Below are positions 42,841 through 53,934 of a stretch of 64,000 nucleotides of DNA, in pieces. Made by a program: the position numbers and the translations under genes. The stretch spans positions 29,156,906 to 29,220,905 of the forward strand of contig JAKGHH010000008.1 of assembly GCA_022828595.1 (NCBI GenBank), read 5' to 3'. The notes below the pieces were generated by a model. It made no database searches. It saw only the letters and a program-made list of their open reading frames with translations, and had not been told where the DNA came from. The stretch is from Nelumbo lutea. Lineage: Eukaryota > Streptophyta > Magnoliopsida > Proteales > Nelumbonaceae. How positions within the stretch are numbered: the stretch's first letter is position 1; each line of letters starts with the position of its first letter.

Positions 42841-43695
42841 TGATGGTGGTGAGCCAATCTCTCCTAGTTGGTAGGGGTTGTGCTCCAATCTAGCGGCGGA
42901 CGAGGGATCTGCAAGGAAGAAGAAGGGTCCCGGGGGGCTCTCTCAGCAGGAACACTCTGATGCTTAAGTTAGAAGCTATAAGTGAGCTTAAGAGAGCTTA
43001 AGATAGCAAAGAATCGCAGAGTAAAGGCCAAGAGAGTGGTTCACGCACGATACCTATTTCTATGGGGGTCGAGGTCGTTATATAGTAGGGCTCCTGACAC
43101 ATGGCCGTTGCAGATTTCGGCTTAGGCGATCTGTTGACAGTAATGGCTTGTAGTGGCTGACCGTTACTGTCAGTACGGGCTGGCAGGCAAAGGTGGCTGC
43201 AGTACGGGCTGGTAGGAAGAGGTGGCTGCGGGGTATTATCCCGTCAGGAAACCACCTCGCAGACTAGCAGATGTGGCACCGCCTGACAAGGGGCAAGAGT
43301 GCTTCTTCAGCGCTTGCAGGGTCAGCGCCTCCACAAGATGTGGGTGCAGTTTGGCAGCTACGATTGTCAGGTGGTTCTTCATGCCTAGCTACCCTGTCGC
43401 AGGCCGCCGAGCTACCCACAATGTGCTGAGCTTCTTGTACTGAGCTACCACCCTCGTCCGAGCTACTTGCGGTGACCCGAGCTCCTCTGGCTTGGGTGTA
43501 TCTTAAAACCTGGTGTCCATAGCTCGGGGTAACCCGAGCTCACGCTCGGACTCTTCGAAGTGTTAGCGGTTTTTGCCATTCGCGCGGGATTGCCAAGCTG
43601 GATTACAACGAGCCTATTGTGCTGAGTTGTCACTTATGCTGAGTCATGTCCACGTGTCCCCCTCCTATTAGGTTGGGGCAAATCACCCTCCATCA
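42841..43695 (-). repeat. Copy A 5' LTR, 855 bp
   Basis: Starts TGATGGTGGTGAGCC and ends CACCCTCCATCA. TTATATAGTAGG-type TATA words (43078-43088) read on the complementary strand fit an LTR promoter. Its last 190 bp are repeated at 32895-33085. Confidence 0.88.
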
Positions 43696-43915
43696 GATGC
43701 TATCTTGTGTAATCCACATAGAGCTGATAGTTTTGACTACGGAATATTTTGATTCCAGTGGTATTTTGTGTTGATACCCATGGATATGGAAATATGTTCA
43801 TCGAAATTAGAAAATATGTTGACATTTTAAACCATGCATGGAACTCTGAACATGCTTGATGGAGATACAGTTTCTCAAGCTAATGATGCTCCAAAAGCAA
43901 TTGCTGCTTGTTCTT
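43696..43915. other. Unassigned sequence right of copy A
   Basis: No recognised feature. Probably the continuation of the ATPase intron or host flank. Confidence 0.3.
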
Positions 43916-43919
43916 CCTG

Positions 43920-44285
43920 ATAGTCGAAAAGTTTTACTAAATTTGTTGCCATTTAGTAAATAGTTGAAAAGCAAGCAGGACCTTGTTGCCATTTAGTAAA
44001 AGTTTTACTAAATAGTTTACTAAATTTGTTGCCATTTAGTAAATAGTTGAAAAGCAAGCAGGACCTTGTTGCCATTTAGTAAATAGTTGAAAAGCAAGCA
44101 GGTCCTTGTTGCCATTTAGTAATTTGTTGCCATTTACTAAATTTGTTGCCATTTAGTAAATAGTTGAAAAGCAAGCAGGACCTTGTTGCCATTTAGTAAA
44201 AGTTTTACTAAATTTGTTGCAATTTAATAAATAGTTGAAAAGCAAGCAGGACCTTGTTGCCATTTGTTGCAAGCAGAAGCCCAGT
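43920..44285. repeat. Complex minisatellite built from TTGCCATTTAGTAAA units
   Basis: The words AGTTGAAAAGCAAGCAGG, CCTTGTTGCCATTTAGTAAA and AGTTTTACTAAATTTGTTGCC recur in varying order (five copies of the GCAAGCAGG unit). TTTACTAAA and TTTAGTAAA form local inverted repeats. It is non-coding and highly prone to slippage. Confidence 0.85.
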
Positions 44286-45529
44286 ATATTAAGTGCCATT
44301 TGGCGAGTCTATTTTTAAAGATCTTTTGGAAGATTTTACATGTAAAAAGATGTAGTAGGCTTTTACATAAAAATCTTGGCAGCCCACAAACTGTTTGGAT
44401 GGAGGCATGTCTTTCTGCGTAAAGGCAAGACGGAAAAAGACAAGAAGTTTCATTTCTAACTTCCCAAAATAAGTTTGAACGAGTTTATCGCATCTTTTTG
44501 AGACGATGTCTTTCGGTGGCTAGATCTTCCCTCAACCAAATGAGAAATGATGAAAATGCAGACTGTCGGCTGCCGGGTTAGATCTTCCCCCAAAATGCGA
44601 GCTATTTTTTGATAGGATGGTGAAAGTTATTCTCATCGCTGCTTTCATAGCACTGGTAGTTCATTTGGTAGTGAAAAGATTCTAATGAAGTTGTTGGCGA
44701 AGGGTTTTGATGGTAGAAGTACTTTCGAATTTGCATGTTTGTAACTGGACTCGAAAAACAAGCTAGGCATTTTTTTGTTGGTATTTTACTTGGGTCATTT
44801 GGCTTGAAGATGGTTATTTTCTGTTGACCACATAATGTTATCATGGGTTGTATGCCAACTCATTTCAAATAAGAAATTTCATTTATGCTGTGTTAGATTT
44901 TTGGCATGGCTTCCAGCTGTCTCCTCTACGGGTATGAGTGAACTAACTAATGTGTCTAGGAATTTGTAAAATGATGGTAATTTTGTTACTGAGGATTCTA
45001 GATGTTTCATTTGTGATGGTGCTTTTGTTTTTCTTATCAATAATAAGAAACTTTATTAAAATTTACGAAACTTTAATTACAAGGGGGAGGCCACCAGCAA
45101 AATACAAAGAAAATAAAATTAGATTCTTAACCCTGCCTTGGATTTTGTGTGAATTGCCGAGAATGCCTAGGCTTCTCTCGATTCTTAACCCTGAAGTCGA
45201 TTATTGAGAGGACAGGAATTTACGAGCATTGAGAAGCGAAAAAGGGGTTCGGGGTAGTGGATCTCTTGATACGGTCTCTGGTACTTGGTATGTAATCATT
45301 GCGTTATGTGATTATCTTCTCTGGAGGGCTGTGATTATGCTTTGTTACGAGGTTATTATTGGAAATTACAGTTCATGGAATTAAACTGCGTTATAACTCG
45401 ATGTCTCAATTGAGTATAGCCCACTAGCCGAGCCGTTGGGGTATCGCCATATCGGATCAGTGGAACCCATCACATCACATCACATAAGACGAGTCCCATC
45501 CATGGATCCTGTGCGACTTGCGTGGGACT
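44286..45529. other. Intergenic DNA; nothing recognised
   Basis: AT-rich with a CATCACATCACATCACAT run at 45469-45485. No supported gene. Scattered short frames show no family resemblance. Confidence 0.4.
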
Positions 45530-46420
45530 TGATGCGGTACGATTTGGGCACTCCTAACTAGTTACTGACTTACTCTTAACCGGCAATGGATAATACCTGA
45601 GAAGAAGATGATGAAGGACTCTTGGGGAATTTGCCCGATAAGAATACCCAAAGCTTAAGTTAGAATGCTGGGGAGAAAGCAAAGATTGTAAAGAGGCTAA
45701 GAGTGTAGGTCATGCTAGATCACTGAGTTATCAAGATTAGCTCGAGAGTAAATTTCAAATAGGTCCCTAATGTTCGAGAGAGAGCTCTCCCTTTCACTAG
45801 GGAGCTCTTATATAGGCATTCTTGTCAAATCGGGCGTAACCGCCACTGGGCTTCTGTCGTAGCTGTTACCTGCCAAGGCTGCGCAGGTGACCGCTCTAGG
45901 GTACTACCCAATTGGATGGGTGACAGGTCCCGGAAGGGCAGGCATGCCACCATCTGTCGAGAGACGTGGGTATACTCTGCCGAATGGACAGGGACTGCGT
46001 CGTCAGTTGAGAGAAGTGGTGCAGTCTGATGGGTACAATCTTGTCAGATAGAAGCTTCCTTGAGAGTGTTGCGTTGCTTAGTTGCGAACTATCTTGTAGC
46101 GAGCTACCCAGTCACACAGTGAGCTATCTTGTCACGAGCTACTTTGTAGCGAGTTCCCAAGGGTACTTCAAGGTGACCCTTAAGGTTGTTTTTTTTTTTT
46201 TTGCCTAAGTGTTGGAGCGAGCTGGTTACCCTAGCTCGCGAGTTGGGATAGTCTTGGAGTATTCCCTTTCGGTAATTCGGGGGAGCTCGAACTCGCACCG
46301 TAGGGAGCTCCCCCTATAGCGAGCTATGACGTAGCGAGCTGTCTTGTAGGTCTGTTACTTAGTCGAAACCAGGCTGCGGTGCTGAGCCGTTGCTCGTGCT
46401 GAGTCAGGTCCACGTGTCAC
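45530..46420 (-). repeat. Copy C left LTR (truncated at the inner edge)
   Basis: Shares ACTCCTAACT, TGCCCGATAAGAATACCC, AAGCTTAAGTTAGAATGCTGG, GGGAGCTCTTATATAGGCATT (TATATA promoter word) and GTCAGATAGAAGCTTCCTTGA with the right LTR. A T-run lies at 46189-46201. Confidence 0.88.
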
Positions 46421-47573
46421 TGAGTTCTTGGGCACCTTTTGCTGGTGACAAAGTGGGAGGTGAAAACTTGCACGAACTGTGCCCAGCTTCTTATCGAACC
46501 AGGCGCAATGTTACGATACCATGTACGGGCTACCCCTTTGAAGGTGGTGGAAAAGGCCACACACATGCAGGATTCACTGGCCCTTGCCATGTGCATCTGG
46601 GACTGGAAGGCGTCCACATGATCATTTGTATCAAATGATCCGTCATACTTATCCAGTGGAGGGAGCTTGAAGTCCCTTGGCATGAGGACAACAAGGAGTT
46701 CTGGAGATAATGGGGAAGGAACTGAGAGGAGAGGGGTAGCTTTCATTTCACCTGAGCATACCTCATCTTTTCCTTTAAGCTCGGGAGAAACTCAGGTAGC
46801 AGTTCGGCGAGCTTGACGATGTCTTCGCTGCTACTTTACTGGCTCAGCATTGGTGCTTGATGCTTTAGTGTCACCGAGCTCGACGGGCTCAGACTGCTGG
46901 TGGTGGCTCTGAACCGAAGGGCCCTTCCTAGAGTCTACAGTCAGAACCTCGAACGGGTTCTTTGAGAGTGGGAGCTCAAACCGTGAAGGTCGGGGCGACA
47001 TGGGCTTGGTTGGTTGGGAGGCCCCCGACCTGCCCACACGCTGTGAGGCAGGGGTTGCTGGCCTCTCCTTTTGGCTATGGGAAGAGGCTTGACTCTTGGC
47101 GGGATCCTAGGCCTGGGAAGCCTCTCCCTGGCGAGGTCGTTCACTCCAGTGGAAGGGCTTGGCCTGCTTCGTGGCCGGATGCCGAGGGGGAAGCGACGGA
47201 TGGGCCTGAGGCAAAGAAGGAAACTGTTGCTGATATTGGTATTGGGAATCCTGGTGCAACACTTATTGTTGATAGAGTTGGAATTGTTGAAATTGTTACA
47301 TTTGAGCTTGCATGGCTTGCACACACTGCATCAAGTCCTCCAGCTGATTCGAGTTGGCCATTGGGGGCACAACCGAGGGTTCGACAAAGGTTGCTCCAAC
47401 TGTGGAAGGGAGTGGAGTGACCGCGGGTGCCACTGTGAGAGGCACATTCAAACTGGGAACTCCGTCCACGGAGAGGGAGACGGTAAACTATCCAATGCAG
47501 ATAGTAGGAAGCTGGGGCTACTCCCCAGAAGCGTTATGGCTGGCACCACGTCCGACGTTGCTAGAGGAAGCCA
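46417..47573 (-). pseudogene. Copy C gag remnant
   Basis: MASSSN start at 47573; Gln-rich QFQQF segment; Arg/Pro-rich stretch PSPSTGVNDLARERLPRPR; then KLPPLDKYDGSFDTNDHVDA, FQSQMHMARASESCMCVAFS and FTSHFVTSKRCPRTQ, where LTR sequence begins. In copy A this position continues into the rest of gag. Stops are present; no nucleocapsid remains. Confidence 0.82.
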
Positions 47574-47635
47574 TGAATGCTGAGTTTTCAAAAAAGAAAA
47601 CTGTAAAAAGCTTAGAGGAAGGCTTTTTGAAGCGA

Positions 47636-47655
47636 TTCCCACAGATGGCACCAAA
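47636..47655 (-). other. Copy C primer binding site
   Basis: TTTGGTGCCATCTGTGGGAA directly beside the right LTR. Confidence 0.8.
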
Positions 47656-48485
47656 TGATGCAACACGATCCGGGCACTCCTAACTGGCTCCTACTTGGCA
47701 ACGAATGGCACCTGAGAAGAAGAAGATGAAGGATTCCTGGGGAATTTGCCCGGCAGAATACTCCGAAGCTTAAGTTAGAATGCTGGGGAGAAATCAATGA
47801 GTGTAAAGAGGCTAAGAGTGTAGGTCGTGCTAGATCACCGAGTTCTCAAGATTAGCTCGAGAGTAAGTTTCAAATAGGTCCCTGATGTTCGAGAGAGAGC
47901 TCTCCCTTTCACTAGGGAGCTCTTATATAGGCATTCTTGTCAAGTTGGGTGTAACCGTCGTGGGCTTCTGTTGCAGTCGTTACCTGCCAGGGCTGCGCCG
48001 GTGACTGCTGCAGAGTACTACCCAATTGGATGGGTGACACGTCCCGGAAGGACAGGCATGCCACCATCTGTCGAGAGACGGGGGTACAGTCTGCCGAATG
48101 GACATGGAAGTGATGCAGTTTGATGGGTACGGTCTTGTCAGATAGAAGCTTCCTTGAGAGCGTCGCGTTGCTTAGTTGCGAGCTACCTAGTCATGCAGTG
48201 AGTTATCTTGTCACGAGCTACTTCACAGTGAGTTCCTAGGGGTACTTCGAGGTGACCCTTCTCAAGGTTGTTTTTTCTGCCTAAGTGTTGGAGTATTCCC
48301 TTTCGGTAATTCGGGGGAGCTCGAACTCACACCGTAGCGTTCTCCCCCTATAGCAAGCTATAACGTAGCGAGCTGTCCTGCAGGCCTATTACTTAGTCGC
48401 AATCAGGCTGCGGTGCTAAGATATTGCTCGTGCTGAATCAAGTCTACGTGCCAGACAAGGGGTTGGGTCAAATCTTCATCCATCA
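47656..48485 (-). repeat. Copy C right (5') LTR, 830 bp
   Basis: TGATGCAACACGATCC to CTTCATCCATCA. Includes GAGCTCTTATATAGGCATTC, matching the left LTR. Confidence 0.88.
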
Positions 48486-48765
48486 AACCCATTCGTATCA
48501 TAAACGATTAAACGTTTGTGGTTTGTACAAAGCATCTGTCTGCCGGGATGTGGGCGATGGACCCACTATTTTGATAGCTGAGTTTGTGCTGGGCCCACCC
48601 TTCAATTGCTACGGCGCGTAGATGTGGTGAAGGGTATCTTTCATCTGAGATGATGGTCGTCCTGGTTCTGACGTCCACTCCAAGCCAAAGAGAAAAAGAT
48701 GGGAATGGGATACTCCGTGGGATCAGAATTGATTTAGATGAAAGGTTAATAAAAACATAGATGTA
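48486..48765. other. Intergenic; nothing recognised
   Basis: No supported feature. Confidence 0.3.
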
Positions 48766-48900
48766 AAACGGTGATGGGCTGTGCCAGGCACGGCACGACC
48801 CCTGGGCCCTGGGGTCAGGCAGGGCCAAGGGTTTTCGGCCCACGGGCCATGCGGGCCTGTGACTCGGCTCAAGCACGGTGATTACGTCATTAGTCATTTT
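48766..48900. repeat. hAT-like subterminal sequence
   Basis: GTGCCAGGCACGGCACGACCC, GGGCCCTGGGGTCAGGC, CGGCCCACGGGCC and GCGGGCCTGTGACTCGGCTC are typical of the GC-rich subterminal repeats of plant Ac-like elements. No transposase follows; AT-rich DNA (48900-49080) does. Truncated copy. Confidence 0.5.
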
Positions 48901-49976
48901 ATTATAGAATTTTTTAATGTTATTGTATTTTTTTCGATTTTATTTATTTATTTTATATTTTTATTGTATGAATTGATTATTCATATTGAATAAAATTTTG
49001 AGATGATTTTTTTTTTTAATTATTGCAAGAATTGAATGTCACTTTTTTCTTCAACTTTTCACTATTTTTCTTTTTTTTTTTTAATTTTTATCTTTTAGCT
49101 CTATTTGGTTTCTCCCAGCCACCCACACTTTCGGAACTACAGTTGTATTCCCCTGTTGAAAAGATTTCAAGGTTTGGTGAGGAAGTCTTCTGAGAGGCCA
49201 ACAGTATTTTTTCAATCTATTTTGTACTACGGGACGTTTTTTGGCATTGGTTTTTCTTCCCATTTCGTCAAGTTTAACTGTTGAATTCTTTGATATTCTA
49301 TGTTTGAGAATCAGGATGGAACTTAGTTGAGGTTTTTTGTATTGTATCCAAAACCTCAAGGAAAGCCCCCTCTCTTCCTTATTGAACAACTCAATAATCC
49401 AGGGAAACTGGATGATGGGGTAAGGCGGGCTATATCCTCCCTTTGTAATTTTGTTTTCCTTTTAAGATTACCAAAGCTTCAGAGTGAGAATGGTTCAAAG
49501 TATTGATACGTTCGATATTGAATACCGAGCACTTTAACCACCAGGGCTACCAATATTCTTAGTGGACGTTTTTTTTTTGAATTTTGAGAGGGGGGAAAGT
49601 TGGTCAATGAGATTTTGATTCTCATTGATCAAGAAATCCATGTTTATTTTTCAGATTTATGTGGGGACCAGTAAAAGTTTATTGTATTAGGTATCATTTA
49701 TCCGGGTAAGTGATACCCATCTCCTAGGTGAGTAAATTAACTTTTCCATCCAGGGGGAAATTGTCAGTACTTGGATGGGACAAAAATGTCCATTTTAATA
49801 ATGAAATTTTTATGGCTAAGATGGTCATTGACTTATTTACATGGGAAATAAAAGAACGTGAGTAAATGCATTTACCGAGGTGAAACGCTTACCTAGGTAA
49901 GTGGCTTACCGAAAAGTGAACGGAGCATTATAATACATTAGTTGCATAACACCCATTAAGAAACTATTAGAATCTT
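48901..49976. other. AT-rich intergenic DNA
   Basis: T-runs at 49009-49016, 49070-49082 and 49568-49578. The minus frame at 49081-49389 has no family resemblance. Nothing supported. Confidence 0.35.
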
Positions 49977-50032
49977 GTACAGGTTTTCCTACCTTTTCCT
50001 ACCTCTTGTTTCAAACCAAACACAACTTTAAT
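49977..50032. repeat. Half copy of the 1896-1996 MITE
   Basis: TGTACAGGTTTTCCTACCTTTTCCTACCTCTTGTTTCAAACCAAACACA (as words: ACAGGTTTTCCTACC, CAAACCAAACACA) resembles the right half of the foldback MITE at 1896-1996. Confidence 0.55.
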
Positions 50033-50360
50033 ACTGACACTTACGGTGTGACAATACACATCAATACTTTTAACCTTACTTTGGATTCATTTATGCAACT
50101 AACCCCTTTACATACATGTTAGAATATGGCATTGCTAACTGCCAAGGGTATAGATCTTTTTTATTTCCTTATGTTGTTTTTTGTTGCAGTGCAATTTTAT
50201 TTGCACTAGTATAAATGTATGGGAGTGCAAATGAAACAAAATGCAAATTTTGATTTAATTTTATTTTAAAATTTACTTTATTCTACTTTATTTCTTCTTT
50301 TATTTCATTTTTAATGCAATCAAACAAAGTAAGATAAAATTTACACTGAACCAAACATAG

Positions 50361-50531
50361 CTTAAGGCTTAGTTTGGAAAAAGTACAAATACAAATATGC
50401 AGTGCAAATACATACAAAATAATATAGAATACAGGGTTTTACACTCTACATATTTGTATTTATACTACTTCCAGACTGAATCTTTATATTCTACATATAT
50501 ATTTATATTTGTACTCCTTCCAAACTGAGCA
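50361..50531. mobile_element. Tourist-like MITE (TTA target site), copy 1
   Basis: TTA, then AGGCTTAGTTTGGAA...TTCCAAACTGAGCA, then TTA: terminal inverted repeats of about 14-25 bp (AGTACAAATA inner part) flanked by a TTA target duplication, as in PIF/Harbinger-derived MITEs. No coding sequence. Confidence 0.7.
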
Positions 50532-50899
50532 TTATTTCCCTTACAAATGCATAATATACCATACCTCTGGCATATTGAGCCTGTTCAAGTTGGTCCTCCC
50601 ATCTGTGACACCAGATGGGTCTGACACTGTTTTAGATGATGAATTCTGTACAATTCATTTTGTAAGGGGCACAGAGCCATTTTCTATTTGAAATAGATAA
50701 CACCTGAGAGGTTATACAAGAACATTGCCCCTAAAAAAATGTGGATAGGAAATTGGGTAGCACTGGTGGGTCAGCGACTACAAAGGCGAAAAACACTAAA
50801 CCAAGGAGCAGGATTGTTTAGCCGTGCCAAGGCATTCGGGCTGACTGGCTGGTCAGGTTGGTACTTCGCGCAGGAAATGAGTAGGACAGACAGACTCAT

Positions 50900-51103
50900 A
50901 GCCTGGAGAATAGGCCCATGGCGACTTGTTTTGGGGCCCCAAAGGATTCCTGAGCTTCTTTTCCCACTCTTCATTCAGAAATCAGAATAGGCCCATCCCC
51001 CAAACCTATAACTATAACCCCTCCACTCTGGTACAGGTGGGATTCGATCCTAAGTCTCCGTTACAACCAGCAGGAGACCTTACCAATTAGCTAACCGGTG
51101 CCT
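50900..51103 (-). repeat. tRNA-derived SINE, copy in unit 1
   Basis: The minus strand starts GGCACCGGTTAGCTAATTGG (A box TTAGCTAATTGG) and has the B box GGATCGAATCC about 45 bp further. A body follows, with GGGGTTATAGTTATAGG, to about CAAAACAAGTCGCCATG. Confidence 0.7.
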
Positions 51104-51713
51104 TACTATGTAAGAGTGCAACTTGGGTGTATTCGAATTGTTGGTTTGTTGAGTTTTCAATGGACCTGGACATGGATCAAGGGCCCGGGCCCGATTTTGT
51201 GTAAATTCTTTAAATTGGATATCCAACCTGCTCTCATATACAGGGAAGCAAATGATATACATTTGTCTGAATTTGAAATTGAATTCGAATTTGATATTTT
51301 AAGTTATATAATTTAGATTGTATCTCTTGATAAAATTGACTTGAATGATGTCTTTTCTCAAAGAGTCATAGGTCCAAGTTTTATGCAACTAACCCCTTTA
51401 CATACATGTTAGAATATGGCATTGCTAACTGCCAAGGGTATAGATCTTTTTTATTTCCTTATGTTGTTTTTTGTTGCAGTGCAAATTTATTTGTACTAGT
51501 ATAAATGTATGGGAGTGCAAATGAAACAAAATGCAAATTTTGATTTAATTTTATTTTAAATTTTACTTTATTCTACTTTAGGTCTTCTTTTACTTTATTT
51601 TTAATGCAATCAAACAAAGTAAGATAAAATTTGAAACAAAAATAAATTAAAACATGCAATCAAATCATTTGCACTACCATAGTTTTACATTTGCACTGAA
51701 CCAAACATAGCCT

Positions 51714-51897
51714 AAGGCTTAATTTGGAAAAAGTACAAATATAAATATGCAGTGCAAATACATACAAAATAATATAGAATACAGGGTTTTACACTCTACA
51801 TATTTGTATTTGTACTACTTCCAGACTGAGTCTTTGGAAAGAGTATATTTATATTCTACATATATATTTATATTTGTACTCCTTCAAAACTGAGCAT
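51714..51897. mobile_element. Tourist-like MITE, copy 2 (duplicate of 50361-50531)
   Basis: AGGCTTAATTTGGAAAAAG ... CTTCAAAACTGAGCA with TAA/TTA flanks. Duplicated together with unit 2, so not an independent insertion; slightly longer inside. Confidence 0.7.
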
Positions 51898-52576
51898 TAT
51901 TTCCCTTATAAATGCATAATATACCATACCTCTGGCATATTGAGCCTGTTCAAGTGGGTCCTCCCATCTGTGACACCAGATGGGTCTGACACTGTTTTAG
52001 ATGATGAGTTCTGTACAATTCATTTTGTAAGGGGTACAGAGCCATTTTCTATTTGAAATAGATAACACATGAGAGGTTATACAAGAACATTGCCCCTAAA
52101 AAAATGTGGATAGGAAATTGGGTAGCACTGGTGGGTCAGCGACTAAAAAGGCGAAAAACATTAAACCAAGGAGCAGGATTGTTTAGCCGTGCCAAGGCAT
52201 TCGGGCTGACTGGCTGGTCAAGTTGGTACTTTGCGCAGGAAATGAGTAGGACAGACAGACTCATAGCCTGGAGAAAAAGGGATGAAACTGGTAGGGACGT
52301 CCACTTGCGAGGAAGTCTGGTTTGAGGCTCCGAGGGGAAATGTGATCATGCGGTGGGTTTGTAGGGTTCAGGAAAGATGATGTTGCGCTAAACTGTCTCG
52401 ATCGGATACCATTCTGCTTCTCCCAAATTCTGCGTGTCCCCATCTTTGTCCATGGCTGGTGGGCTTCCTCTGATTTCTGCTACCTTAGCTTTACTACTTA
52501 TGCTTTTATCAGAGTAATTATTGTTCTTGTTGTTGCTGTGGGGCTGATTTTTTCAATGAGCTTGCCTAGATGATGA

Positions 52577-52781
52577 ACTAATCTTTGACATGGCGACTTG
52601 TTTTGGGGCCCCAAATGGATTCCTGAGTTTCTTTTCCCACTCATTCAGAAATCAGAATAGGCCCATCCCCCAAACCTATAACTATAACCCCTCCACTCTG
52701 GTGCAGGTGGGATTCAATCCCAAGTCTCCGTTACAACCAGCAGGAGACTTTACCAACCAACTAATCGGCGCCTGCACCTTA
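52577..52781 (-). repeat. tRNA-derived SINE, copy in unit 2
   Basis: The minus strand reads GGCGCCGATTAGTTGG (A box region), then GGATTGAATCCCACC (B box), and the same body as the SINE in unit 1. Confidence 0.7.
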
Positions 52782-53062
52782 CTATGTAGGAGTGTAACTT
52801 GGGTGTATTCGAATTGTTGGTTTATTGAGTTTTCAATGGACCTGGACATGGATCGAGTGCCCGGGCCTGATTTCGTGTAAATTCTTTAAATTGGATATCT
52901 AACCTGCTCTCATATACAGGGAAGCAAATGATATTCATTTGTCTGAATTTGAATTTGAATTCGAATTTAATTTTTAAGTTATATAATTTAGATTGTATCT
53001 CTTGTTAAAATTGACTTGAATGATGTCTTTTCTCAAAGAGTCATAAGTCCAAGTTTTATACA

Positions 53063-53810
53063 AGTTGTTTTCAATCTATTGAACTACAATGTTAGACTTA
53101 CTGCTAATTTAATACATTGATAACAATATAATATTATTCAATATATGATTACAATCCAAATTTGATTCCACTCCGAATACTAACAAATCAAATTTGGATC
53201 ATACAAAGGCAATTCGATCCGATCGGTTTGGACTTTTAGTAATGTTGAAGACAAAGTTGGGATGGGCATGGTCAGGCCAAATCAGATTTTAGGATTTTGG
53301 TGTTAAAGAGTGAGGACAACATAATGGCGACGGTTAACTGGTTGAAAGTGCAATAAGCTCAAAGACATAGTGAGACCCACAAAACTCTCTTTTGGCACGT
53401 CTGTCTGGTCTCTACTGAATCACTTATCAATGTATGTAACCTATTGGGATTGGCTTGGTCTTGGACTTAGGACACACGACGCCTAGCCGTGGGCCCTTGG
53501 CCCTCATAATTCACAAGGCATCATATTGAACTTGGGGCCCATTTAATGGTGGATTTTGATCATCTAAATCTAGGACAGATTTCCTGTCATGGGCTCCAGA
53601 CTGGTTGTGAGCCCTGTTTCTCTGGACAGGCCCACCCAACATTTCAAATCAAAATTCATCAGCAGCCCCAGAGCTCAGCTGAAATCCGTGGATAATCTCT
53701 GATTGGGCCGGGGAGGTTCTGGTTGGAACCATCTCATATAACCCCAGACAAGGTGTGGTTTGAATTACTATATATGCGGAACTAATGTCAAATGGTTTCA
53801 TATCATTAAG
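53063..53810. other. Intergenic; nothing recognised
   Basis: No supported gene; mixed AT-rich and GGCCC-containing DNA. Confidence 0.35.
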
Positions 53811-53934
53811 GCTCAGTTTAGAAAGAGTATAAATACAAATATATACAGTATAAATACATACAAAATAATACAAAATGTAAGATTATGCACTCTACATATT
53901 TATATTTATATTCCTTCCAAACCAAGCTTTAAGT
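53811..53934. mobile_element. Tourist-like MITE, independent third copy (124 bp)
   Basis: TTA, then AGGCTCAGTTTAGAAAGAGT ... ATTCCTTCCAAACCAAGCT, then TTA. Same terminal repeats and inner ATACATACAAAATAATA words as the copies at 50361 and 51714, in a different flank, confirming mobility and the TTA target. Confidence 0.75.

Larger units (their letters stand above)
32895..43695 (-). mobile_element. Tat-lineage Ty3/gypsy element, copy A (10.8 kb)
   Basis: Minus-strand element. The 5' LTR is 42841-43695; the 3' LTR is 32895-33085, truncated to its first 190 bp (element orientation). Order from the right: LTR, PBS, gag, protease, RT, RNase H, second (archaeal-type) RNase H, integrase, tandem-repeat zone, an oppositely transcribed gene, PPT, LTR remnant. 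The extra RNase H and the antisense gene near the 3' LTR are marks of the plant Tat lineage. A 1.97-kb foreign insert splits gag. RT and other domains carry fatal changes. Because the left LTR is cut, no target duplication can be read. Confidence 0.9.
45530..48485 (-). mobile_element. Tat-related element copy C: LTR, gag remnant, LTR (2.96 kb)
   Basis: Two related LTRs (45530-46420 and 47656-48485) flank only gag (46417-47573); pol, PPT and the antisense gene are gone. The right LTR has the full TGATGC...CATCCATCA ends. The left LTR loses the last 50-60 bp and fuses at about 46421 directly to the middle of gag. No target duplication (GGACT versus AACCC). It is best read as an internally deleted Tat derivative or a product of recombination. 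Confidence 0.85.
50090..51380. repeat. Tandem duplication, unit 1
   Basis: Begins TTATGCAACTAACCCC and ends GGTCCAAGTTTTATGCAA, where unit 2 starts. Shares the order: non-coding AT-rich block, TTA-type MITE, VLDDEFCTIHFVRG-like frame, GNWVALVGQRL-like frame, SINE, AATTTGAAATTGAATTCG tail. It lacks a 315-bp segment present in unit 2 and carries a 55-bp deletion before the MITE. Small frames are similar in both units but resemble no family I know. Confidence 0.88.
51381..53062. repeat. Tandem duplication, unit 2
   Basis: TTATGCAACTAACCCC at 51373-51388 to GTCCAAGTTTTATACAAG at 53050. Same order as unit 1, with about 95 percent visual identity. Has an extra 315 bp at about 52275-52590 (GAAACTGGTAGGGACGTCC ... 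CTTTGACATGGCGACTTG) that unit 1 lacks. The junction words TTATGCAA and TTATACAA suggest unequal exchange at short homology. Confidence 0.88.

Noticed and set aside
43920..44285. CRISPR-like array
   Set aside because: Repeats are shuffled with no regular unique spacers, and this is plant nuclear DNA.
50739..50990. Frame GNWVALVGQRLQRRKTL as a host gene
   Set aside because: Its 3' part is antisense to a tRNA-derived SINE and the duplicate at 52104 diverges after the shared part; left as part of the duplication.
51025..51103. Functional tRNA gene on the minus strand
   Set aside because: A and B boxes are present but no cloverleaf, anticodon arm or acceptor pairing; it is a SINE head.
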